64,000 bases of DNA from Candidatus Saccharibacteria bacterium CG_4_10_14_0_2_um_filter_52_9 (GCA_903970515.1 CAJCJA010000037.1:22281-86280), one strand, 5' to 3'. Shown: positions 25,601 to 34,822, counted from the first letter of the stretch. The notes: generated from the letters alone by a model not told the origin. Numbers and translations: made by a program.

Positions 25601-27118
25601 TTATGCGGCGACGGACGCCTTGTCGCGGGCAGCTTTGGGCTTTGCCGTCGAGTTCTTGGGTGCGCCAGAGCGCAGCAAGAGCGCTGCGACGAACGCTCCT
25701 CCAAGGAGGATGTACGCCGAGTATCCGAAGGCCGACGTGTAACTGTGAACGTTGGCCAACGCCACGTTGCCCCTGGTCGCGGCCCGACCGATGAGGAACG
25801 ACGCGGCGGCACTCGCGGCCAAGGTGTTCAACAGCGCGGTGCCAATCGATCCACCGACCTGCTGGGCGGTGTTCACCGACGCCGACGCCACGCCCGCGTC
25901 GTGGGAATCAACGCCCGCGGTCGCGGTGTTAATCGCGGGAGCGAAGACGAGCCCTATGCCGAGTCCCAGCACCACCAGTGGCGGAAGAACGTCCGTCACG
26001 TACGAACTATTGACGCCTAGTTTCGTCATCCAGAACAGTCCACCGGCGGCCATCAACATTCCTAGGGGGATAAGCGGGCGGGGTCCGACGCGCGGGAGAA
26101 AGACGATGTTCGAGAGCTGCGCGGTGATCGAGAGCGCCACGACCATGGGCAAGAACGCGATACCGGTGAGCACGGGGCTGAAGCCCAACGTTTCCTGCAA
26201 GTAATAGGTGAGGAACAAAAAGACCCCGAACATGGCTGAGCCCGCGACGAGCATGGAGAAGAGCGATCCACCACGGTTGCGGTCAATGACGATGCGAAGC
26301 GGGAGCAGAGGGAACTTCGCGCGCCGCTGAATGCGCACGAAGCTGCTCAGCAGAACTGCCGCGACGACGAAACTCCCCAACGTGTAGTGGTTCATCCACG
26401 ACGTTGTCTCGGCGTGCGAGAATCCAAAGACCAGAGCAAAGAGACCACCGGTCGCGCTGAGAACGCCTGGCCAGTCGAGGGGATCATGGTCGACGCCTCG
26501 ATCACGACGAAGCATGAAGACCGCGCCTGTTATGCCAATGGCGGCGAAGAACAAGTTCACCAGCAGCGTCCAGCGCCAGGATGCGTACGACGTGAGGATG
26601 CCACCGAGCAGCAACCCAAGTGCCCCGCCGGCTCCCGCGATCGCGCCGTAGATTCCAAACGCCTTCCCGCGTTCTTTCGGATTGGTGAACGTCGTCGTCA
26701 GAAGGGCGAGAACTGCCGGGGCGAGCAAAGCACCGAACGCTCCTTGGATGGTGCGCGCAATGACGAGCATCATGAAGTTGACGGACGCAGCCCCCATCGC
26801 CGACGCGAGAGCGAATCCCGCGAGTCCAATGATGAGCGCATTCTTCCTTCCGATGTAGTCCGAGATTCGTCCGCCGAGCAGAAGAAGGCTTCCGAAGGCG
26901 AGCGAGTATGCCGTCACGATCCACTGGCGGTCCGAATTAGAAAAGTGCAACGCGTGCTGTGCCGTTGGCAGGGCAATGTTGACGATGGTGCCGTCGAGGA
27001 TCACCATCAGTTGCGAGATACCGAGCACCGCAAGAATCCACCAACGTCGCTGGTGGTACTTCTCGTCTTCTTGCTTGAGTGTTGGTGCGACTACATCTGA
27101 AAGTTCAGCGATTGCCAT
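25601..27118 (-). CDS. MFS drug exporter, DHA2 (14-TMS) family
   Basis: A 505-residue proton-driven exporter with about 14 membrane helices. Landmarks are LDGTIVNIALPTAQ in helix 1 (DHA2 motif D), SLLLLGGRISDYIGRKN (motif A) and GPRPLIPLG later. ATG 27118 is set by GAGGAG six bases upstream; the frame opens 13 codons earlier without a ribosome site. The divergent TetR gene is the obvious repressor. Substrate is unknown, likely a toxic organic compound. Confidence 0.92.
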   Translation of the reverse strand: MAIAELSDVVAPTLKQEDEKYHQRRWWILAVLGISQLMVILDGTIVNIALPTAQHALHFSNSDRQWIVTAYSLAFGSLLLLGGRISDYIGRKNALIIGLAGFALASAMGAASVNFMMLVIARTIQGAFGALLAPAVLALLTTTFTNPKERGKAFGIYGAIAGAGGALGLLLGGILTSYASWRWTLLVNLFFAAIGITGAVFMLRRDRGVDHDPLDWPGVLSATGGLFALVFGFSHAETTSWMNHYTLGSFVVAAVLLSSFVRIQRRAKFPLLPLRIVIDRNRGGSLFSMLVAGSAMFGVFLFLTYYLQETLGFSPVLTGIAFLPMVVALSITAQLSNIVFLPRVGPRPLIPLGMLMAAGGLFWMTKLGVNSSYVTDVLPPLVVLGLGIGLVFAPAINTATAGVDSHDAGVASASVNTAQQVGGSIGTALLNTLAASAAASFLIGRAATRGNVALANVHSYTSAFGYSAYILLGGAFVAALLLRSGAPKNSTAKPKAARDKASVAA

Positions 27119-27167
27119 GGCGTCTCCTCGGGGAATAAACGGAATTACTTTCTCCACTTACTTTTCA

Positions 27168-27205
27168 CTATAGCGATATACGGAGGAAATCGTTCCATTT
27201 ATTTC
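27168..27205. promoter_or_regulatory. Divergent MFS/tetR control region with candidate TetR operator
   Basis: The 118-bp gap between the divergent starts holds TATAGCGATATA (27170-27181) and the inverted repeat GAAAT-10nt-ATTTC (27186-27205), with GGAA-atcg-TTCC inside it. TGTATTAT (27213-27220) is a possible extended -10 for tetR and TATAGT on the minus strand (27173-27168) a possible -10 for the exporter. A repressor here could block both promoters. Confidence 0.4.
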
Positions 27206-27236
27206 GAAAACCTGTATTATTGCCCTAAGGAGCGAA

Positions 27237-27950
27237 ATGCCAACAGAAACAGTCCCCACCGTCCGGCCATTGCGAGCTGACGCGGTGCGGAATCGCGAGA
27301 AAATCCTCGCAGCGGCAGCAACGGTGTTCGCTAATCGAGGACTCGATGCGACGCTCGATGAGATTGCCCTTGAGGCTGGTGTGGGCGTGGGCACGGTGTA
27401 TCGGCGTTTTCCCGACAAGGAAGTTCTCGTGGCCGCCCTCTTCGAGAGTGGGATTGATGAGTTGGCGACATTGGCGCTCAGCGCCTATGAATCGGAGAAC
27501 TCCTGGGATGGACTCGTGTGGTTCATGCAAGAGGCGTTGTCGCGACAGTGCACCAACAAGGGACTTCGTGACGTGGTGATTTCCACCACGTACGCCGATC
27601 AACTTAAGGACAGTGCCAAGAGTCGGATTGGTCCCGCTCTTCACAAGCTCATCGAACGCGCTCAGCGCGACGGCTACTTGCGCACTGACGTCGTCGAGTC
27701 AGATTTCCCCATCATGGAGATGATGATCAGCTCCCTGGGTTGTGTGACCAATCAATTGGCGCCGGACCTGTGGCGTCGATACCTCACGATCATGTTGGAC
27801 GGTTTGATTGTCTCTCGCGACGCTCCGACGCCACTTGAACAGTTCCCCAACGATGAATTGGTCGCCGCGGCGCTGCGAGCGTCGTCGCGCCATGTGAAGC
27901 GCAGCGATGCATTGAGAACCGCCCTACAGGACGATTGCATGAGCGACTGA
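27237..27950 (+). CDS. TetR-family transcriptional regulator
   Basis: A 237-residue repressor. The N-terminal helix-turn-helix spans about residues 18-64 (REKILAAAATVFANRGLDATLDEIALEAGVGVGTVYRRFPDKE). The C-terminal ligand domain includes MMISSLGCVTNQL. AAGGAG precedes the ATG by six bases. It is divergent from the MFS exporter gene, the standard drug-inducible repressor/exporter arrangement, so autoregulation and control of the exporter are expected. Confidence 0.93.
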   Translation: MPTETVPTVRPLRADAVRNREKILAAAATVFANRGLDATLDEIALEAGVGVGTVYRRFPDKEVLVAALFESGIDELATLALSAYESENSWDGLVWFMQEALSRQCTNKGLRDVVISTTYADQLKDSAKSRIGPALHKLIERAQRDGYLRTDVVESDFPIMEMMISSLGCVTNQLAPDLWRRYLTIMLDGLIVSRDAPTPLEQFPNDELVAAALRASSRHVKRSDALRTALQDDCMSD

Positions 27951-28110
27951 GGGCACCAGCAGCCCTCGAGTCCCTCGCCGGCCGTTATCGATTAGACGTG
28001 GGTCAATGCTGGGCTGATTCGACGCTGCGCAATGCACTGAGGTTGCGGTGATGAAGAAGATATCGTCGAGGGCATCGTCAGTTGGTAGCGGCGAGATTCG
28101 AGCTCGATAG

Positions 28111-28509
28111 TTAGCGTAATGCCACACGCCAGACGAAGCGAAGGGCCGTCCACGTTTCGTCAATGGCACACACCTTGTTGTCAACAAGTCCGAATGGTAT
28201 GAACAACTCACGCGCGAAGTGGTCGGTGATGTCGCTCGACAATCTCGAGCTCTTCTTCGGCCACGCAATCCATAGCGCACCAGTCTTCTCGAGGCGTTGG
28301 GCGAGTCCTTCCGATTCGCCTTCGAGTCGCGCAGCCCTCTCAAAGAAGGCAACGGTGACTTTCGCTCGACCACGAATGCCTCGTTGTAAGGTCACGTCGC
28401 CGAGGAGGGCGGCATCGAAGTCTTTGGGCGCGTGCAGCAGAGCAACGCGATCGCGATCAAGAATTCCTAATTTTCTTTGGAGCGGTGAGTCGGCGTAGTT
28501 CGTGGACAC
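28111..28509 (-). CDS. DUF3052-family protein
   Basis: A 132-residue protein. The family pattern is clear: ADSPLQRKLGI near the start, RVALLHAP, LWIAWPKKSS in the middle and VDNKVCAIDETWTALRFVWR at the end. DUF3052 proteins are small, common in actinobacteria, and of unknown function. It is downstream of a membrane protein gene with a 10-bp gap, so they probably share a transcript, and converges on tetR across 160 bp with no evident gene. Confidence 0.85.
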   Translation of the reverse strand: MSTNYADSPLQRKLGILDRDRVALLHAPKDFDAALLGDVTLQRGIRGRAKVTVAFFERAARLEGESEGLAQRLEKTGALWIAWPKKSSRLSSDITDHFARELFIPFGLVDNKVCAIDETWTALRFVWRVALR

Positions 28510-28519
28510 TAGGTAAGTC

Positions 28520-29005
28520 CTAGGTTGCGCTGGATGTGGGGACTTCGCTCGTGATCAATTTCCACGCGCGCGTAAGCGCGATAACGAAGGAAGCAAAAAT
28601 GATGTAGCAGATACTTTCAAAACAAAATGCTTCGTCGGGCTTGACGACCAGAATGACGCCGATGACGAGTTCGTAGGCATATGCGGCGCAACTGAAGAAG
28701 AGTAGGTAGTGCTGGACTTGCTGCAAATAACGGTGAAGTCGCAGCGTTCGATAGAAACACGTTATGGCCATCACGATGGCTGGGTACGCGAGATTTGAGC
28801 TAGGAACTAACGCAAAGATCGCGAGCACGAAGGCGTTGACGAGGCTCGTGTAACTACTTGATGCGAGCCCTTTCGTCCGAGGAGGCGCGTCGGGCCCGTA
28901 GATGAGTTCGGCGCGCATCGAGATCGCGACGAATAGCAGTCCAATCAGAGCGGCCGCTGCACTGGTCGAGGCGACCATGAATTCAATGTAGGAATGTGGA
29001 ATCAC
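28520..29005 (-). CDS. Conserved membrane protein of unknown function
   Basis: A 161-residue protein with about four membrane segments. It starts VIPHSYIEFMVASTSAAAALIGLLFVAIS, a pattern seen in small uncharacterised membrane proteins. GTG 29005 was chosen because GAAGGAG lies five bases upstream; the frame extends 34 codons further with hydrophilic residues. First gene of a unit with DUF3052. Divergent from a secreted protein across 142 bp. Confidence 0.75.
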   Translation of the reverse strand: MIPHSYIEFMVASTSAAAALIGLLFVAISMRAELIYGPDAPPRTKGLASSSYTSLVNAFVLAIFALVPSSNLAYPAIVMAITCFYRTLRLHRYLQQVQHYLLFFSCAAYAYELVIGVILVVKPDEAFCFESICYIIFASFVIALTRAWKLITSEVPTSSAT

Positions 29006-29147
29006 GCTGCTCCTTCGAGCGACCCGACGCTGATCGAATGACGACCATGACACTTGGTCAAAAGTTACACGGCGTGCCGATCGCGATAATGAGGTGGCTT
29101 CGAGCACTGAGGGACCGCGTCAGCGCGCCGGCGTTAAGGTCGCAATA

Positions 29148-29888
29148 GTGGACTGGGTGCGTCGGGCGTTGATCGGCCTCTTCGTGTGCAGTTTCGCTCT
29201 ACTGCCAATGGACTCCTCATTTGCGCAGTCGACCACGACGTCGCTCGCCACTTCGACGACCGCGCCCGATTCGTCCGCGACCACATCGACGACACTCGGC
29301 GTCGCGACGACCGTCACCACCATCAAACACACGACTACGACGACGCTCGATCCTGGGTCGCTCCCTCAAACGTCTGTCGAACCGCCCCTCGCGACCGTGC
29401 CAGGTAGCGAACTGTTTCGTCTGATGAGCAGGTTGTGGACCGACATCGTGAGCAATGATCCTCGTCGCGCGGACGCCATGATGTTCCCGGAACTGGCCTA
29501 CGAGAAGTTGAAGGCCATTGCTTATCCGGCCGACGATTACGTCAATAGGCTCGTGTACCTCTTCAATCTCGATGTTGGCGCTTACCACGACTTTCTTCTG
29601 TCCAAGGGAACGCCCGTGCTGTTGCGTGTGGTGACGAGTCCACGAGACGCACAATGGATCCCCGTCAACGCGTGTTTCAACAAGATCGGTTATTGGCATC
29701 TACCAGGCGTACGGTTCGTCTTTCGCTGGGGTTCGACCGTCGCGTCGGTTGGTGTTCTCTCGATGATCTCGTGGCGTGGATCGTGGTACTTCATTCATCT
29801 TGGCCAGTACACCGCGACGGGCACCAAGGGTCAGATTTACGACTTCGAGTATGGTCCCGGCGTGCCCGGACCTCCAGGGAGTTGCTAG
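29148..29888 (+). CDS. Secreted Thr/Ser-rich protein of unknown function
   Basis: A 246-residue protein with a Sec signal peptide (VRRALIGLFVCSFALLPMDSSFA, cleavage near residue 24), then a low-complexity Thr/Ser linker to about residue 75, then a globular domain containing SRLWTDIVSNDPRRADAMMFPE and WYFIHLGQY. The linker resembles cell-wall-spanning spacers. GTG 29148 follows AAGGT at good spacing; GTG 29094 in frame would add an unlikely polar leader. No known domain recognised. Confidence 0.75.
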   Translation: MDWVRRALIGLFVCSFALLPMDSSFAQSTTTSLATSTTAPDSSATTSTTLGVATTVTTIKHTTTTTLDPGSLPQTSVEPPLATVPGSELFRLMSRLWTDIVSNDPRRADAMMFPELAYEKLKAIAYPADDYVNRLVYLFNLDVGAYHDFLLSKGTPVLLRVVTSPRDAQWIPVNACFNKIGYWHLPGVRFVFRWGSTVASVGVLSMISWRGSWYFIHLGQYTATGTKGQIYDFEYGPGVPGPPGSC

Positions 29889-29913
29889 ATGCCGGTCGCT
29901 TGTTTTGAACGAT

Positions 29914-30690
29914 CTAGGACGTCGCCCGAACGTTGAAACGCGCACCGGAGAAATCGCGCAGCGCCGCGAGACGGCCGTAGGGAGTGTCGCGGGGTTCCAT
30001 GACGAGGGACCCGCCAAGTGACAGGGCCTTCGCCACCGTCGCGTCGGTGTCATCGGAATGCCAGTACACGGACCATGCGTCCGCCTCGTCGTCACTACGA
30101 AAGTGTGACGCGTCCATGACGCCTGCGAGCTCGCCTTCACCGGAGGGATCACGCATGACGGTGTAGCGGAATTCATCCGTGTCGCTGATCGACGACGTGT
30201 CCCAGTGGAACACGTCACGATAAAAACTAACCGCCTTGTTGAAATCGTGGGTCATAAGTTCAAACCAACTCGGCGTGCCGTGCTCGTTCATGACGGTAAA
30301 ACCCGGGAAGGTTCCTGCTTGCCATGCTCCGAGATTCGCGCCATTCGGGTCCGCGAAGACGAACTGCGTGCCCAAGTCAGCGACGGGCGTCGCGGGGGAA
30401 AGGACCTGGGCACCGTGGTGCTGTGCCGCATCGACCGTGCGATTGATGTCGTCGGTATCGAGATAGATCTTCCAGGTGTCGTTCGCCTTCATGTTGCCCA
30501 TGTCGCCCATACCACCGGCGACGGGTATTCCATTCCTCGTAAACATGAAGTATCCACCGAACTCGGGACTTGGTTCGTTCGCCTCCCAACCGAAGAGTTC
30601 TGAGTAGAACTTCCTCGCACCTTGGACGTCACTGGTCCAAAGATCAGCCCAACACGGTGCCCCTAGGGGCGACTTCGTACGAGACGTCAT
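29914..30690 (-). CDS. Two-domain VOC family protein
   Basis: A 258-residue protein made of two glyoxalase-like halves: PCWADLWTSDVQGARKFYSELFGW (residues 12-35) and SWFELMTHDFNKAVSFYRDVFHW (about 140-163). Each half ends with a DP-N or DFSG metal/strand segment. This tandem form is abundant in actinobacteria, often annotated as a glyoxalase-like or hydroxylase protein; no substrate is known. It is followed on the opposite strand by the end of the secreted protein. Confidence 0.87.
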   Translation of the reverse strand: MTSRTKSPLGAPCWADLWTSDVQGARKFYSELFGWEANEPSPEFGGYFMFTRNGIPVAGGMGDMGNMKANDTWKIYLDTDDINRTVDAAQHHGAQVLSPATPVADLGTQFVFADPNGANLGAWQAGTFPGFTVMNEHGTPSWFELMTHDFNKAVSFYRDVFHWDTSSISDTDEFRYTVMRDPSGEGELAGVMDASHFRSDDEADAWSVYWHSDDTDATVAKALSLGGSLVMEPRDTPYGRLAALRDFSGARFNVRATS

Positions 30691-30740
30691 TCGAACTCCT
30701 TAGATCTGTGATGAACGTACCATTGTCCGAGCGGTTTTGC

Positions 30741-31193
30741 TTAGGGGCGTTCGACGCGAAGCGCCCAGCATCCAGGACTCGCGTTGTGGACGTTGATGAA
30801 CTCGACTCGCTCATCGAGCAACATTTTCGATGCGATGGCTTGGAACTCAGGACCCTCGATGACCTCGGCGTCGATCATCATCTCGTTGGACGAGTACGCG
30901 CGAAACGACAGTCGTCGCCCGAGCTGTTGCTGAGGAATTCTCCCGTCGTCGTGCCACGGTTCACACGGCACACGATGCAGAAAGATGGGGCCTCGCCCTC
31001 GATAGGGAGAATCCTTCGTGAAGGGGTCGTAGGAGACGAGGACGAGTTCTTCACCTAATTCGGCGTCGCGCAGACACTGGCGACACGGGTAGCCGGGCTT
31101 CTCATCGGCGACTTGGATCACCGTCGCGTTCACGCGTAATTCATTCGCGATCGCTGGATCGATTGGTCGCAGCCGAAAAGGGAAGTCAGTCAT
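30741..31193 (-). CDS. DUF1203-family protein
   Basis: A 150-residue protein with the DUF1203 pattern: GYPCRQCLRDAELGEELVLVSYDPF, then GPIFLHRVPCEPW and a C-terminal FINVHNASPGCWALRVER. Function unknown. The paired cysteines CRQC and the conserved His/Asp suggest metal binding, but this is inference. It lies 50 bp upstream of the two-domain VOC gene on the same strand and may be co-transcribed. Confidence 0.86.
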   Translation of the reverse strand: MTDFPFRLRPIDPAIANELRVNATVIQVADEKPGYPCRQCLRDAELGEELVLVSYDPFTKDSPYRGRGPIFLHRVPCEPWHDDGRIPQQQLGRRLSFRAYSSNEMMIDAEVIEGPEFQAIASKMLLDERVEFINVHNASPGCWALRVERP

Positions 31194-31336
31194 ACGCGAA
31201 GACTATCGGTGTGATTTTCACGAAGTCCGGCACCTTTTCGTGGGACTAGGCAGGGCGGCCGACCGCTCAAGAGCCAGAATTCCTCCATAAATAGGGCCGA
31301 CCGGAAATTCGGAGCATCAAAGTTTTGGGAAAAGAC

Positions 31337-31367
31337 TTGACAAGCGACGTATAACGATATATCGTTA
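31337..31367 (+). promoter_or_regulatory. padR promoter with overlapping 16-bp palindromic operator
   Basis: TTGACA (31337-31342) is a consensus -35. With a 17-base spacer the -10 falls at 31360-31365, inside the perfect palindrome TAACGATATATCGTTA (31352-31367). A dimer bound there would exclude RNA polymerase, as expected for an autorepressed PadR gene. The padR start is 30 bp downstream. Confidence 0.7.
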
Positions 31368-31396
31368 ATACAACGTAAATATCGAAAGGAAAAGAT

Positions 31397-32038
31397 ATGC
31401 GAAATCAAGACTTTGACCAGTCGCCACGAGGGCGACGGAAGTTTTCACAGTCCGCAGAAGGCGGACCCTTCGGGGACCGACTCGGACACGGACGACACGG
31501 CACGCCACGCGAAGGTGGGCACCACCCGGGCTCGCACCACGGTGATCCGCGAGGGGCAGAATCACCACGACGTGGGGGACGCAGTCGTCGAGGCGATGTT
31601 CGTCTCGCCGTCCTGTCGCTTCTCGCGGAACGACCGATGCACGGTTACGAAATGATGCAAGAACTCGCCGATCGGACCAAGGGGCTGTGGCGCCCGAGCC
31701 CTGGCTCGCTGTACCCCGCGCTACAACTCCTCGAAGACCAAGGATTGGTCCGCTCCGAAACGGCCGATGGTCGACGTCAATACACGTTGACCGATGAGGG
31801 TCGCTCGGCGCTTGATGCATTACCCAAGAGGGTTGCACCATGGGAGTCGATGGTACGAGGCGCCAATCCGGACGACTTCGCACTGCGGGTGGCACTGCGC
31901 CAAGTCGCAACTGCCGTTAGTCAGGTCGCCGAAGCCGGCACGCCAGAACAAAAGGTTCGAGCGGAGAAACTCATCACCGAGCTTCGACGTCAGATGTACC
32001 TGCTGTTGGCAGAGACGATTGAGGCTCCCAAGGAGTAA
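31397..32038 (+). CDS. PadR-family transcriptional regulator
   Basis: A 213-residue regulator. The winged helix starts near residue 66 (DVRLAVLSLLAERPMHGYEMMQEL) with the PadR hallmark SPGSLYPALQLLEDQGLVR. The first 65 residues are a polar Gly/His/Arg tail with repeated HG and HH, possibly metal-binding. AAAGGAAAAG precedes the ATG. It sits alone, with an operator overlapping its own promoter and a strong hairpin after it. Its targets beyond itself are not in view. Confidence 0.92.
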   Translation: MRNQDFDQSPRGRRKFSQSAEGGPFGDRLGHGRHGTPREGGHHPGSHHGDPRGAESPRRGGRSRRGDVRLAVLSLLAERPMHGYEMMQELADRTKGLWRPSPGSLYPALQLLEDQGLVRSETADGRRQYTLTDEGRSALDALPKRVAPWESMVRGANPDDFALRVALRQVATAVSQVAEAGTPEQKVRAEKLITELRRQMYLLLAETIEAPKE

Positions 32039-32467
32039 TCGTCGGTCCAACAATGGCGCCAGAAGAATCCTCGACATAGTGCGAAGTCTTCGAGGGGTCC
32101 CAATCAACGATGCGAACGCACCCAACGAGTTGCGTTCGCATCGTTCATTTGTCGACGCCGCCTCGGCGGAACGACTCCGGCGTCGAGCTACTTGGGCATC
32201 GATCGGTTGTCGTCGCGTAGTTCTCGAAACCTTCGAAGCACGCTGAAGTTGCGCGTGAGCAGTTTCGAACGAAATACCGCGGCATTTTGAGCGTGATGTA
32301 TCCAATTGGACTCCAACGACATGTGTCGTGATGAAGCAGTCGCTTCTGCGCCGACAGCGCAATACCCGCGAAGTTCTGAACGCATCCGGTAGTGTCGCCA
32401 CGATGCACGTTCATCGTCACATTCACGCAGGGTTCTCGTCTCGCGACCATGGACTCGCCAGACCATC
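32039..32467. other. Gene-free stretch between padR and the glycerate kinase gene
   Basis: Holds the hairpin at 32106-32145. The rest (32146-32467) shows no convincing coding frame; frames on both strands here have atypical composition and no ribosome sites. A promoter for the glycerate kinase gene is expected near its 3' end, but no clear -35/-10 pair was found. Confidence 0.6.
32106..32145 (+). terminator. Perfect 15-bp hairpin downstream of padR
   Basis: AACGATGCGAACGCA (32106-32120) and TGCGTTCGCATCGTT (32131-32145) pair exactly around a 10-base loop. Only a short T run (CATTTG) follows. It lies 67 bp after the padR stop and probably ends that transcript. Confidence 0.65.
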
Positions 32468-33772
32468 ATGGCGCACAAGAGTTTCGACGTGAGCGGGCAC
32501 GACGACCGCGAGCTCTCCTCGCTCATTCATGACGCGATCGAGATCAGTGCACAATGGCGCACGACGATGGATGTGAATGTGCTGGTTGAGGAGAAGTTGC
32601 GCGGACTCCCCGACGATGCTTCTCGAGTTGACGTGGTCGCGATCGGCAAAGCTGCGCGGGAAATGTCACGCGCAGTCGAGATCAGTCTCGGTGCTCGCGT
32701 GCACCGACGTTTCATTGTCAGTAGCGAGGAAAGTGCACGTATCTCGCCTCTCGATCAGGCAGTACGTGCGGGCGAGCATCCGGTGCCCGGGACGGGGAGT
32801 GTGCGAGCGGGCGGCGAACTCGTCTCCTTCCTCGACGCGAACGAGAACTCCGACGGCACCGTCTTCTTGATTTCTGGTGGTGCTTCGAGTCTCTGCGCAC
32901 TACCGATGGAACCACTCGTGTTGGCAGATCTTCGCGCGCTTTGGGATGCCGTCGTCGCCGTCGGCGCCGACATCACGACGTACAACAAAATCCGCGCCGC
33001 GACGTCGCGCATCGCCGGCGGTGCCATCCTGCGTCACGTGCGCACGCACTGGTCCCAGGGACTCATCATGGTGGACAACGTCGGTGCCGGCGCTCCGTGG
33101 GTGGGATCGGCAATGACCTACGACTACATACCCAATGACGACGAGGTCATGACGCTCATCGCGGCGCTGCGACTCGAGGAGTCTGCGTTGGGTGAGAAAT
33201 TACTGGCGGCTGCGCAACTTCGCAGCCGCACGTTGATGGGCGCAGTCCAATTGCGACACGAAAACAAGGTGCTCGCCGATTCGGAACTGTTGCTCCATCA
33301 CGTCGTCGTGCACGCGCGCCGCGCCGGCTACGACGTCATCGAGATGGGCTCGCGGGTGCAAGGAGAGGTTGGCCATGTCGCGCACGAGTGGGGCGAAGAG
33401 TTGAAGAGCTTTCGCCACGCCAGCAATCGACTTTGTGTCGTTGGTACGGGTGAAGTCACCGTCGAGGTTCGAGGAACAGGACGGGGTGGACGTTGCCAAG
33501 AGCTGGCGTGGAGGATGGCCGAAGAATTGAGTCACTTCGAGCGCGACGCGGTCTTTGTTGCATCAAGCTCCGACGGTCGCGACTTCATCGAAGGAGTTGG
33601 CGGCGCGTGGGTTGATACCGGTACGCTCACGAGGGCAAAGTCACGAGGTATCGATTGGCACAGCATCGTGAGCGACAACGACAGCTTTCGAGCTCTTGAT
33701 TCGCTGCATCAACTGTTGCCGGGCGCGCACACCGGGTGGAACCTTTGCGACATTTATCTGGCGATGTTGTGA
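32468..33772 (+). CDS. Glycerate 2-kinase (type II, DUF4147/MOFRL)
   Basis: A 434-residue kinase making 2-phosphoglycerate from D-glycerate. Landmarks: VDVVAIGKAAREM, then ISGGASSLCALP (nucleotide loop), TYNKIRAATSRIAGG, and a C-terminal MOFRL domain with GRGGRCQELAWRMA and ASSSDGRDFIEGVGGAWVD. In non-phosphorylative Entner-Doudoroff routes this enzyme recovers the glyceraldehyde half as glycolytic intermediate. Its position beside the sugar-acid locus makes that role attractive (inference). It converges on the GntR gene with 63 bp between. Confidence 0.9.
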   Translation: MAHKSFDVSGHDDRELSSLIHDAIEISAQWRTTMDVNVLVEEKLRGLPDDASRVDVVAIGKAAREMSRAVEISLGARVHRRFIVSSEESARISPLDQAVRAGEHPVPGTGSVRAGGELVSFLDANENSDGTVFLISGGASSLCALPMEPLVLADLRALWDAVVAVGADITTYNKIRAATSRIAGGAILRHVRTHWSQGLIMVDNVGAGAPWVGSAMTYDYIPNDDEVMTLIAALRLEESALGEKLLAAAQLRSRTLMGAVQLRHENKVLADSELLLHHVVVHARRAGYDVIEMGSRVQGEVGHVAHEWGEELKSFRHASNRLCVVGTGEVTVEVRGTGRGGRCQELAWRMAEELSHFERDAVFVASSSDGRDFIEGVGGAWVDTGTLTRAKSRGIDWHSIVSDNDSFRALDSLHQLLPGAHTGWNLCDIYLAML

Positions 33773-33835
33773 TGCAGATTCGTAGAGTGTCAACGATTAC
33801 TTTCGAGCGCGGCCTCGATTGTTGCGGGATTATGC

Positions 33836-34615
33836 TCAGGGTTGATTTTCGCTGAGAGCTTTCTTTCGTCGTAGCCAACCACTCATGATGTGGTCGTGCA
33901 TGGCGTCAAACGCGCCGTTCTCATCGTGCGACGAGATCTTCTCAAAAATGTTGAGATGGCCCTCGTGCGACAGGGCGATTTCGGCGCGTCGCATGTGGGG
34001 GTTGTAGCGCGCGCTCGCGCGCGCGTACGGGTGGACGGTCCGGATTATCGAGCGCCCCAATTTGTTGCCAGAGCTTCGAAGGATGACGTCGTGATATTCA
34101 ATGTCGGCGAGGAGATACTCGTCGGGTTGATCGAGGAGTGACTCGAGGACGGCGAGCGATTCGCGAAGTTCCTCGAGCTGTTCGTCGTTGATCCTCTGCG
34201 CCGTACGTCGTGCCATCAGGCTTTCCAGTCCCACCCGCACGTCGACCACATCGTCGATAATTTCAAGCTTTTCGTCAAAGCGAATCGCTGCTTCGAGGAC
34301 AAGCGGGTCGAGAAGGTTCCATTGGCTTGTCGGCGCGACGGTGGTGCCCTGTCCCTGGCGGACTCGAATGAGGCCCTTTTCTTCCAGTAATTTCAGCGAT
34401 TCCCTCACCACCGTGCGGCTGACACCGAACGCCACGCATAGGTCTGGGTTTGTCGGCAGGGTCGTCCCAGGTGCGAGTTCACCGCCCACGATGTCGTCGA
34501 TCAACGTCTGAAGTACGGCGACGCCCAAACTCGTGGGTCGTGGTGGCGCTGGGTTCGCGACCAATGACGTCAAGCTTGAGGCAATTTTTGGCCGAACATC
34601 GCCGATATCTGTCAC
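33836..34615 (-). CDS. GntR-family regulator, FadR subfamily
   Basis: A 259-residue regulator. The N-terminal winged helix is at about 30-100 (GVAVLQTLIDDIVGGELAPGTTLPT, then LCVAFGVSRTVVRESLKLLEEKGLIRVRQGQGT). An all-helical FCD domain follows with metal-binding His in EYHDVILRSSGN and further His near the end. FCD regulators often sense sugar acids such as gluconate or glucuronate. GTG 34615 has GGAGG five bases upstream. It is divergent from the enolase-superfamily gene across 207 bp and is the likely regulator of the operon. Confidence 0.93.
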   Translation of the reverse strand: MTDIGDVRPKIASSLTSLVANPAPPRPTSLGVAVLQTLIDDIVGGELAPGTTLPTNPDLCVAFGVSRTVVRESLKLLEEKGLIRVRQGQGTTVAPTSQWNLLDPLVLEAAIRFDEKLEIIDDVVDVRVGLESLMARRTAQRINDEQLEELRESLAVLESLLDQPDEYLLADIEYHDVILRSSGNKLGRSIIRTVHPYARASARYNPHMRRAEIALSHEGHLNIFEKISSHDENGAFDAMHDHIMSGWLRRKKALSENQP

Positions 34616-34702
34616 GTAACCTCCGGGCCGAGAAAAGGCTGAAGACTATTTCTCCTCATACATCTTACGTTCGCGCCACGTCAGTCCACTGTGGTGGCCT
34701 TC

Positions 34703-34750
34703 TTGCGTCACTACACTCATATGTTATCATACGAATGTTGTAATATGAAT
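34703..34750 (+). promoter_or_regulatory. Candidate promoter and GntR operator of the sugar-acid operon
   Basis: TTGCGT (34703-34708), a 16-base spacer and TATCAT (34725-34730) form a possible promoter. Over the -10 lie two imperfect direct repeats of ATGTTRTMATAYGAAT (34721-34736 and 34735-34750, 13 of 16 identical), flanked by TCATAT...ATATGA (34717-34748). A regulator bound here would block transcription. Confidence 0.5.
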
Positions 34751-34822
34751 TGGCGTCAGGTCGCGCGCGTTGGGGGATAGCTTCGTCGTCGACTCGGGTT
34801 CAGGATACTCACTGGGGGGATA

